This document shows, in pieces, positions 54,735-64,000 of a stretch of DNA of 64,000 nt; position 1 is the first letter of the stretch, and each line of letters begins with the position of its first letter. A program made the position numbers and the translations under genes. Location: positions 1 to 64,000 of the forward strand of contig JAVKOQ010000169.1 of assembly GCA_031835245.1 (NCBI GenBank). The letters are read 5' to 3'. This DNA comes from Balamuthia mandrillaris. Taxonomy: Eukaryota > Discosea > Longamoebia > Balamuthiidae. Below the pieces are notes generated by a model that was not told the origin of the DNA, did no database searches, and worked only from the letters and a program-made list of their open reading frames with translations.

Positions 54735-57700
54735 AACCTCAAAGCGACAGAAGCGCATAGTGGTGCCGTTGGGAAGAGGGAGCGTGGAGGTATCATCCAC
54801 CAGGGTCCACCATTGATGCGACCTGTCTTCGCTGTCGATGTGCAGCCTGCCATCAGATTCGTGGTAGTGCAGGCGCTTGCCCGTGACAGCAGTGCGAAGA
54901 CACACCATGCTCCTCCGTTTGCGTTGCAATGGCACCATTGTACTACTTTCTAAACCGTAATTGTTGTTCGTTATCGATATTGTTACTTGTTCGTTGTTGC
55001 TGCTGTTGCCGTCCTCTGCCTTCGCCTTTTCCTTCTCTTTCTCCTTCTCCGCCTTTTTGAAGTCGAGGAAGAAAGCAGTCTCAGGGCTTGGCAGTTGGAA
55101 GAGGGCATAGATGTGATCGCCTTGCGGGGTGAGAGCGAGGTACTTGCCGTGCAGTTTCGAGCGAATGTGCACTCTCCTTTCCTCCACCGGATGTATCCGC
55201 CAACGACAGGACGTGTGCAGCTTATAGAGTGCCGTGAAACCGTTTCGCCATGCGCATATGTATCTTCCTTTCTTGTTGTTAATGGTGTTTCTCCTGAGCT
55301 GCTTTCGGGAGGGATGTTGTTGTTTGCTATCTTCGTCGGGAGAAGGCGGTACAGGGAAGCTGCCTGACTGGAGAGAGAAGGAAGACAGCAATGACTGCAG
55401 AGTAAACTTGCGCTTGTTATGCTTTCCAGAGAAAGTGTGTCGAAGTAGAAACGCTCCTGATCCATTTGAAGTTATGTTCACTGTCTTCACGTACTCTATT
55501 TCATCTTTATCGTCATCATCTTCCCCATCCTCTTCCTCACCTTCGTCGTCTTTCCAATGCACGTTTGCAGTTTCGTGCGCCGAGAGGTGTGCAGTGTCTC
55601 TCTTTTTCTTGTTTTGTTTAGGTTTCTCCGTGTTCGTGTATTTAGGCAGAACACTAGCGACCTCTTTGCGAAGGAACTCTCGCCGGTGTTTCAAAACCAG
55701 TCTTCCATCCTCGTTGGCACAAACGTACTTGCCCGAAGCGGACCGTAATGCTACGACCACATTGCTCTTCTTTTTCTCGTCTTTGTCGTGTTGTGTTGTT
55801 TGCTTTCCTTTCGCTTCTTTCTTCTCTTCCTCACCAACATTGCCGGATTCCAAGTCCAATTCATGATAGTTGTGAATATAGCATTTTCCGGTCTTCTTTT
55901 CTCTTTCCTCTCTTCTCTCAATCACTTCTAAGAGAAAGACGGACATGGCGGTAGGAACGCTTTCGGTGGTGATGGTATCGTCCGAGTGGGCTGTGAGGTA
56001 CTTCCTGTTGAAGGACTGGATGAGCACTTCGTGCCCGGTAATGAGCTGTACTTCCTCTTCCGCGATCCTCTCCTCTTCCTCCTTGGAGTTGGCTTTCTTT
56101 TGAAGAGTGTTTCTCCTCTGCTGGATTTCCTCACTTTTGAAGTTGGCAGCAATGAGCACTCCAGCTCCTTCTTTTGGTTCTTCCAAGCTCTTCTCTTCTT
56201 GCTCTTGTTGTCCTTTCTTCGGGTTCTTTTTCTTTGTTTTCTTTTTCTTGCTCTGTTTTTGTGACTTCTCGCTTGGTGGCTGTGCTTCTTTGAGGCTTTT
56301 GAGAAGATTATGTTGCAGTGTCTTTTCGTCAAAGAGCTGCAAAGCTTTCAGCTTAAGAATGGTAAACACGGTGGTGCCTGCGTCCACGTACTTAAGGTTA
56401 CGGATAGCCCGAATCACTGTGGCGATCTCTTTTTTCCATCTAGCAGCCAGCTGATAGGTGCTTATCAGGGTTTGGCATTCCTTCCATGCGCTTATCAGCA
56501 ACAAGTCTTGCTGCTCTTGTTTACCTTGATTTTTTAACCTTTTGTTCTTATGTAAGAGAGGAGAGACCAAAAAGCATGAGAGAAGAACAGAGAGAAGACA
56601 TACTGATGGCAAGGAGCCATAGCCCACTCACAAAGCAAGCGAAACCTCTCGAGGGATGCTTCGATCAGAGTCATTTTATCAGGGTCCATTGTCTGCTGTT
56701 GTTGGCTTGCAAGTCGCTCTTCAGACTTTCTGGTGATCTCGATGGCTTGTCGATAGTACTTCTCAGCAGAGGCATACAAGTCTCGTATCATCATTTGTGC
56801 TCTTTCTTCTTCCTCAACGAACCCATTATTGCTTCTTGTTTTGTCTTCATTCGATGGTGATGATAAACCAACTGAACTTCCACCGGGAGGAGAAGAAATA
56901 GCTGTAGGAATTGTAGAAGAAGAGGATATTACAGGCGAAGACGAATTTGCCAGAGAAGATGATGATGAAGAGCTATGAAGTGAAGCTGAGAGAGAAGGAG
57001 AGGAAGAAGAGGCAGTAGAAATGCCACGAGAAGAGGCTGAAAGTGAAGAGCACTGGATGATGGACTTGAGCCTCCCTCCATCGATCCAGTGGTTGGCGAG
57101 CCAATGCTCGATGCGAGCCAAGTACAGCAGAGTGGTAACGCTGTCGGGAATGCAGGATAATGCCTGTCTCAACTTCATCCTCGCAAACTGCAGCAGCCGA
57201 ACGATCTTCTCCAAGCATTTGGGTTCCATCTTTATCTTCTTGCTTCCTGGTGCTTGCCATAGACAGTCCAACGAGTTAATACCTTCCAATGAGGTAAACA
57301 AAGGATCAGGAAGGGACTTGACCCTGTTTCGAAGACCAGTAAAGTATCCCACCTTCTTTCCATCATAGGAATCCCTTCTTCGATCTGAGAAAGAGTGCAA
57401 AGGAGAAGAAGAAGAATCAAGTATTGGTATCGTGAGCGAGAATCTCTTTCTTTCTTGTGTGGTGTTGCTATGCAGCTCTTCGCGCAAAAGGAGAAGCTTT
57501 TGCCGTCGAAAATGGTTACGACCATCTTGTTCAATGCGGAGGCATTGCTTCCACAGTGCTAGTCCTTCGCAACTGCTTACCATATGCATATGCTTTCCTG
57601 TTCATCTAGAATAAGTTGGAGGGAAATGGAACAAGAAAGAAAGAAGAAACAAACCTCTAACAGCCAATTCAACAAGATGAGGTTTGAGGAACTCATACGG

Positions 57701-59303
57701 ATGGTCACGGAACGGCACACGAGAAGGCATTGGATTGCCATTCAATGTCTCGAAGATGGTGTCCTCCTCTATTAAAACGATGCCAATCATCTCACACAGC
57801 CGCTTGAAGAGTAGTCCTTGAAAGTAATACGGAGGCAACAACTGCTTATCGCTCTGTTGTTGATGTTGCTGCTGCTGCAGTTTTGCTACTTTCTTAATAT
57901 CCAGTAACTTGCTCTTCTTCTTTTTCTTTTTCTTCTTTTTCTCCGTCTTGTTTGTGTTCTCTTCTTTGTCGTTCATTTCTTTGCTTTCTGCATTCTGTTC
58001 CGTCTCTTCGTCTTTCTCTTCTCTTGGAGCAAAAGCATTCCATTCCTCCGCAGAAAGAGCTTTTAGCCCAAACTTTGCAATGATGGAGCACTTCATAGGA
58101 AGTAGCAACAATCCCAACGCTTCAATCTCTTCGGCGTGTCGTTGTTCCCTCTCTCTTATTCTCTTTTGGTCTTTCCTCTCTTCGATGCGCCGCAGACGTT
58201 GGTTCTTGTGTTTCTCGGCAGACTTGCGAAGATCCAACACTCTCTTCTTGCCTTCATCACCGCTCTCCTCCTTTTGAAGCAGTTGTTCCCTTTCTTTCTC
58301 TTCCTTCTCTCTCTGACGACAGAGCTTCAGAGCATAGTACTCTGCTCCTCCTTTTAATGGTGGAGGCATGAATGACTCTTCTGAAGTTAAAGCTGAAGAG
58401 GAAGGAGAAGACAGCGGTGAAGAAGGAGTAAAGGACGAAGAAGGCTTCTTCGTGTGCTGCTTCTTCTTTTTCTTGGGTAGGTCAGTTGACAACCAGAAGT
58501 TCTCCGAATGTTTCGACATGCCTGAAAACAGGTTGAACAAGTCGAGAACGAGCTGTCGGTAAGGCTCCTCTGAAGGTACCTTTAGCTCCTTCATCTTTTC
58601 TCGAAGAAGAGCTCGAATGTAATCCTTACACACACGAGCCGCCATCTCCGTGAAGAGCATGGCCTCGTAATCTTGAATGCAGAGACTGCAACCTGGTTGA
58701 CGATAGCGCGGACGCTGTTGCAACTCTCGCAGGCAACCACGAACCAAGCCCAGGTACCGCATGTTGATGCCCAGGCTGTGCATTCGTTGAAGTACATGAA
58801 GCAGCCTTGAGTGGAGGAGCCTCACGCTGAGGCCGCACTCATCTGGATTCCTCCTATCTGTCTGCTTTTTGTGTCATAGAAACAATGTGAGTGAGGATGA
58901 GAAGAGAAGAAGAACGGGTGAAGAGAGGCTCACTGAAGAGTAGTAGCGTTCTCGGTCCTGTAGTGAAAGGTCGTAGAGCTCAGAGGCAAAGAGTGGGATG
59001 ATGCCTGAGACCAAAGTCTCAGTGGCTTGATGCACTTCCAAGCCGTGCTGCTCCGCGTTTGGATCTCTTTTCAGGAATCCGCTGAAGGCATCCGAGCAGA
59101 GAGGTACGCTGTTCGCTGCCACCAGTTCGGGACGCAGAAGCTAATACAGTGCGCTGGTTAGCAAAAGATAGAGCGGAACAAGGAAAAGTAGGAATGTTAC
59201 CTTGTAAAAGATAGCACGCGGTTCCTTCAACGGAAAGTACCTGGCTCTAACCTTATTACATTCTTGGTGTAAAAAACATTTGTCAGCCACCAACACTCTA
59301 GGT

Positions 59304-59338
<35 letters not shown>

Positions 59339-59910
59339 AAATACAAACCAGGAGGATAAAGACGAGCATAATCCAATAGATAAAGGTGGTCATCAGCACC
59401 CAAATGTCCTTCGATATCTCCACAAGCATGCAGGGTGAGGTTGTTCACGCGATGGGCTTTCAGGTTGAGACGTGAAAATATGTTGCCAAACTTACGATTG
59501 GACACTCCATAGTCAGCGTGTACCGTGACACCTCCATCTGCCGACCTATAATGGACGGAATAATGTAAATAAGGCAGAAAGACAAAAACAAAAGAAAGAA
59601 AGGCAAGGACGCAAAGAAAGGACTCACCCATAACAAATGGTTTCGTGCGAGACTGGTACTACAGACATCGCAGCAAGACGATAACCTCTAAAAGTTATAA
59701 CATCAGCACTTGTGGAAACGAAGAGAGAGAGAGAGAGAGAGAGAGAGGAAGAGGAGGAGAGGGGGAGAGAATAAATACCGATAATCGATAAGAGTCATCA
59801 AAGGAACACATACTCCTTCTTTAACAGTGTTACCGCTATCGACAATCCTAGCCAAAGACCGAAGTTCATGACCAGCTGAATTGTTTTTGACCAGCGTAAT
59901 TGTAAGATAT

Positions 59911-59946
<36 letters not shown>

Positions 59947-61490
59947 CAGCTTTCATAGCAGCAGCGTCGTTGGGATAGTGATTGCCATACATCCAGCAAC
60001 CGCCTTTCGGCAGCCATTTGTCCATAGTATATTTGAACAATATACCTCTTTGAATTTTAATAACAAGACAAAGGAGGAGAAGGAGGAAGAGAAACAAAGG
60101 TTAGCCTCTACCTCGCTTGATGGGATTGCAGAGAGGAAGAGGTGTATACCTGCAAATATACTTGTCGCCGCCGGCGATGCCACCAACGTTGGATGGCTGT
60201 ATAGTTTTCTCGGGGACAGGTATTTCCTTCTCGCTGATAATGATTCGGCCATACACTTCTGCCGCATGCTGGAAGTGTGTTGTTTGTGTCAATCGATAAA
60301 CGAACGAATGATAAAGCAGAAGAAGAACAAGAACAAGAACAAGAACAAGAAGGACCACACTAACCACCACCTTCCCCACAACCACACCAACCACAATAAT
60401 AACAACAACTATAAAAGACTACATATCATGAGCAAGCATGGCTAACTCGTTGAACTTGGACTCAGAGTCCACTTCAAACATCAAGAACTGAAAGTTCTCG
60501 TTCCAAACGCTGTTGGGCATGTCCTTTCCTTCCAACGCCTTTCTCCTCATCTCCCTCAGGATGGCGTCCTCTCCGTCCCACATTTCCTCTTCCGCATCTC
60601 CCTTTCTTCCTTGCTCTCCTTTGTCTTGCTCATCGCCATCTTCTTCTCTGTCCAGCCAAACGAACATGTCTTTCATTCGGTCAGTCTTGGCTTTCATCCA
60701 ATCCATCGCTTTTTTATGCGAAGAAGAAGAAGAAGGCGTCCTTTCTTCGGTATAACCACTTTCATTCAGAGCGTTATGGCTTCGCGTCTTCTTCACGTTC
60801 TTCTTTGTCTTCTTCTTCCTCTTCGCCTTCTGCTGTTTGTGCTCCTTGGGGTGGTTCTTGTTCTTTTTGTCTTTGGACTTGAGAGGAATGACGGCCATCA
60901 CATGGGCCAACGAAGAAGTCTTCCAGCTCAGTCCAGCGCCTGCTGTCGTTGTCTTCGTTTTAGCAGAAGGAGAGGGAGAAGACCTGCTATCCTTTGGCGA
61001 AGGAGAAGTGGGTTGTTCTGTCTTTGGTGATGCTGTGTCGGCGGCTTGGTCGTCCTGGCTCTTGACCGGAACTGCTTTTTGGGTGAGAAAAGAGAAGCAG
61101 AGAACCACAGGAGTTACAACAAAAGTGAGAGAGAGAGAGAGAGAGAGAGCGAGGAGTACGAGTAAAGTAATCGTCGTCTTCGTCAGGCTCTTTGTCCCCA
61201 AAAGAAAAGAAGCTATTGCGGTCGGACGCCGATGAAGAGCTTTCGTCTTGCTCGGCTCCTTCCTCTTCTGCTTCCGACAGAGTGGACGAGTCTGAGAGTT
61301 GTTGTTGATCTTCTTCTCCTCCCACCGTTTCCGCCTCCTCCTCCTCGTCTTCATCTTCGCCTTCTTCTTCGTTTTCGTCCTCCACTTTGCTCGCGGCCTT
61401 CTCCGCAAGTACAAAATAAAAGTAACCCTCATCAACCCATTCGCTCTCTGTCTCCTCTTCCTCCTCCTCCTCCTCTTCTTTCCTCTCCAT
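54384..61490 (-). CDS. large CLU-domain protein with C-terminal fascin-like beta-trefoil region
   Basis: CLU proteins bind mRNAs for mitochondrial proteins and keep mitochondria dispersed. From the start (ATG about 61488-61490): an acidic and lysine-rich N-terminus, then FQFLMFEVDSESKFNELAML. The CLU domain includes LFKYTMDKWLPKGGCWMYGN, AAAMKAGHELRSLARIVDSG, DYRGYRLAAMSVVP, ICYGSADGGVTVHADYGVSN, CGDIEGHLGADDHLYLLDYA and FYKLLRPELVAANSVPLCSD. The central region has MHSLGINMRYLGLVRGCLRE and FTEMAARVCKDYIRALLREK. A TPR-like helical part follows (LALWKQCLRIEQDG, AEKYYRQAIEITRKSEERLA). The last 500 or so residues contain repeated strands such as GKYVCANEDGRLVLKHRREF, GRYICAWRNGFTALYKL, HGKYLALTPQGDHIYALFQL and GKRLHYHESDGRLHI, fascin-like trefoil units. 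It has many introns with CT tracts; phases checked at several joins agree, including 57602 to 57589 (VELAVR|GKHMHMV). Confidence 0.82.
54643..54732 (-). repeat. intronic (CT)n tract in the CLU gene
   Basis: gaga repeats on the + strand, (CT)n on the sense strand, filling most of the last intron. The donor follows CRFE|gtttctcc and the acceptor is tatag|ATGATGGAAAAC at about 54633. Similar shorter tracts occupy CLU introns at 59308-59336, 59727-59772, 59913-59943 and 61129-61150. Confidence 0.9.
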
Positions 61491-61636
61491 CTTGTTTCTC
61501 TCTTCCTTCGACAACAACACCAAATTAAAAAAAAAAAAAAGTGATAAGAAGCTATAACGGAAGCATTACAAGATCTCTTATTCATAAAACCACTTTCTTC
61601 TCTCTTTCGTATATTCTCTCTCAACAAAATCCTCTC

Positions 61637-62524
61637 CTAATGCTTCGTTCCAGAAGAAGAAGTATCCATGCCGCCAGCACTTGTGGCATTGCCCTTGCTC
61701 AATGAGAAATGAGAACGGGCACTGCCGCTCAGCACCACAAAAGCTTGCCCGGTGGCCTGCTGACTTCTCCGCAGGGCCTCCACGCTGGAGAGCGGCGTGT
61801 CTCCGTTGGCCATTTGCCTCCTCTTCAGCTCCTCCTGGTAGCGCTTCAGCCGCTTCTCCTGCTTCTTCTTGCCCGGCTCCTTGCCGTGGAACTTGTGTGA
61901 CAGGTGACGGAACCTCTCCTTGCGAGTCATGCGCCGTCCAAACTCATCCACCTGCTCCAAGCGAATCTTATGATGTTTGCCGTCTTTATCTGCAACCTCT
62001 TCATCGTCTTCATCCTCGTCGTGTAACAGTTTATCGGTGGCACGACCGCCTACGGTTTCGAGCTCGTGACCGCGAACGCCTTGTTGCTCGAGGAGGCGGA
62101 GAGTGGCGGCGAGGCCGCTGCCAACCATTGGCTCTTCCACAAGGCTGGCTGCCACGGAGGCCATCTCTTCTTCTTTCTCTTGTTTGTTGCGTTCTTCCTC
62201 TTGAGCTTTCCACACGCTCTTCGAAGCGGAGGTGGAAGAAAGAGAGACAGGACGAAAAGCGGCTTTTTGGTCCTCTTCTTCTTCTTGGTCTTCTTTTACT
62301 TGTGCTTCCTCCTCCATCGTGGAACTGTGTTCTTCCTCGTCCATTTTGTCTTGTGGTTCTTGTTTTATCCGAACGTTCTGCGTGCGAGAGGCAAAAGTGG
62401 GCTCCGAGGGAAGACTACGAACGAACTCGGAGGTTGATGTAAAGACGAGGGATGGATCTCCTCCGGCTCCGATAGTGCTTTCTGGTTCTGGCTCTGATTT
62501 GACAACTGCGTAGCGAAGGGGGGG

Positions 62525-62584
<60 letters not shown>

Positions 62585-63562
62585 AAGCAATTAAGACAAA
62601 TAATAGAGCAGAAACAGGCGGAATACAAACTTGCTTCAGCGATACGTTTGATGGATTTTTGTGGACGAGCTCGTCTTCTCTTGTTTAGCATGCGATAAAA
62701 CTCCTCTTCTTCCTCTTCCTCTGCTGGTTTCTCTCCTTTGGTTTTAAATGATAAATGAGAAAATTGAAATAAAGATAAGAAAGAGAAAGCGAGAGAGAGA
62801 AAGAGCGAGAGGAGGAGGTAGGTACCATAAACTACTTGAGATTGTTCGTTTGCTTTTTCGAGAGCTTTGGCAAAGCTTTGCTTTTTCTTTTCCTTATCTG
62901 CCGCTTCGTTTTCTTCTATTTCCATTCGCCTTCGATGAGCAGCCCGAGAGCCATGATCCACTGACTCATCCACCGGAGCCGCCTCCGCCCCCAACAAAGC
63001 GGCAATACCCTCTGATGGCTGTTCACCTGTTTCAGATTTTCTCGTCTTCTTTCGTAATTTCTTTTTTCGTTCCTGTTGATTTGTAAAATAAAAAAGAAAG
63101 GAAAAGAGTATTTTGGTAAACGGAAGGAGTCGAAGAAAAAAGTAAAGAAAAGAAAGTACCTTTGATGATTTCTTCTTTTTGAAGGAAGCAAGTTCCTGGG
63201 TTGTGTAATATTCGCTAGCAATAGCCGGAGTGGAGTTGCTGAGCTCATACAGAATTTTTTTATGCTGTTGGCTGTTGAGCTTGTCTCTGATGCTTTGAAG
63301 GGCTTGTTTGGGGTCGCGCTTGACCTGGCCAGAAGCATCTAGCTTGAAGCCTTTCTTTTCCTCCTCTTCGTTGTATTTCCGAAGAATGCGGGAGGAAGGA
63401 TCCACATCACCTGCATTCAACTCGTCCTCATAAACATCATAGAACGGCTTCTTCTTCTTCAGCTCAAGATTTTTGCGAGTCTTTTCCAATTCTGTGAGGT
63501 TTATGTTCTCCAGCGCGTCCTCGTCTATCAAAGAATACGACAAAACGTAAAAGAGTGAGCGG

Positions 63563-63593
<31 letters not shown>

Positions 63594-64000
63594 CGTACCA
63601 TCATTAATGTCTTGGTCTCCCAGAATAGGCTTATCTGCAAGTACTAAAATTGTCTCTCCATCCGCCAAGTCCTGCAGGTCATGCTTCACCGACAGTCCCG
63701 CCAGCTCCTCGCCTGGAACACTGACCTGCTCCTCAAAGACCTGATCCTGAGCGTCAAACATCTTGGCCTGTCTCTCTGCCAACTGCCTCTTCCTCTCCTG
63801 CTCTGCCTCCGCGGCCCTGCTCCTGCCTACCCAAGCCAGCACGCCGTCATCCTCCTCCTCAAGCTCTTCCCCCAGGCTCTTACCTATAATCTTGGACTCT
63901 GTCTTGCGCTTGAGCTTGGCTTTGGCTATCTTGAGCTCTATTTCCTGCGTGCGGCGGGCCTGCTCCGCTGCCTCTCTCTCCTGCTCCTGTTTCTGTCGTT
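61637..64000 (-). CDS. SART1: tri-snRNP protein SART1/Snu66 (N-terminus outside window)
   Basis: Component of the U4/U6.U5 tri-snRNP needed for its joining to the spliceosome. The visible part begins inside a coiled-coil region (QEQEREAAEQARRTQEIELK, IAKAKLKRKTESKIIGKSLG) and reads DGVLAWVGRSRAAEAEQERK, SVKHDLQDLADGETILVLAD, ALENINLTELEKTRKNLELK, KKPFYDVYEDE and SRILRKYNEEEEKKGFKLD, then IASEYYTTQELASFKKKK. The C-terminal landmarks are TSEFVRSLPSEPTF, GSGLAATLRLLEQQGV, VDEFGRRMTRKERFRHLSHK, FHGKEPGKKKQEKRLKRYQE, DTPLSSVEALRRSQQATGQA and FVVLSGSARS. The stop is at 61637-61639. These match the SART1 family in order. Introns near 62521-62582 and 63563-63593 are filled with sense-strand (CT)n. 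The C-terminal tail NATSAGGMDTSSSGTKH is longer than in human. Confidence 0.93.
62521..62582 (-). repeat. intronic (CT)n tract in SART1
   Basis: ggga/gaga units on the + strand for about 60 bp, CT on the sense strand. It sits within about 15 bases of the donor of its intron, so it is not only an acceptor-side pyrimidine tract. Confidence 0.85.

Noticed and set aside
1-64000. CRISPR arrays, bacterial operons, rRNA genes
   Set aside because: None seen. The simple repeats have no spacer structure, and the gene organisation is intron-rich eukaryotic.

Overview
This is nuclear DNA from an intron-rich unicellular eukaryote. The genes are cut by many short GT-AG introns. The set includes a DPE2-type 4-alpha-glucanotransferase, a Tup1 corepressor, a DENND10/FAM45 protein, a CLU protein, ESCRT-II, eIF3m, DDB1, TFIIH and spliceosome subunits, together with mixed simple repeats and decayed transposons. 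This fits Amoebozoa best, possibly a discosean amoeba of the Balamuthia/Acanthamoeba kind. The lineage call is inference only; no rRNA or organelle marker is present.

Layout: 1-2553 holds the 3' part of DPE2 (+). 2790-11272 holds a mitochondrial thioredoxin-like gene (-), two intronless ankyrin genes (-), ESCRT-II SNF8 (-), a secreted Hcp-like gene (+) and a PTC7-type phosphatase (-). 11.3-21.2 kb is an AT-rich gene desert with copies of a LINE family whose 3' ends carry TAC/ACT repeats, DNA-transposase remnants, a 190-bp direct repeat and a perfect foldback. 21.2-32 kb holds PRPF31 (-), a U4 snRNA gene (+), DDB1 (-), an MFS transporter (-) and DENND10 (+). 33-41.5 kb holds a large regulator-like protein (+) and the SCYL2 pseudokinase (+). 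41.6-54.3 kb holds eIF3m (-), U1-C (+), TUP1 (-), a winged-helix/Sfr1-like protein (+), TFB4 (-) and a S28 carboxypeptidase (+). 54.4-61.5 kb is one very large CLU-domain gene (-) ending in a fascin-like beta-trefoil region. 61.6-64 kb is the C-terminal part of SART1/Snu66 (-).

The genes are mostly unrelated housekeeping functions, but splicing is over-represented. PRPF31, SART1 and the U4 RNA belong to the same U4/U6.U5 tri-snRNP, and U1-C belongs to U1 snRNP. U4 and PRPF31 lie head to head with about 144 bp between the PRPF31 ATG and the U4 5' end, so RNA and binding protein may share a promoter. Almost every long simple repeat inside an intron has its pyrimidine strand as the sense strand.
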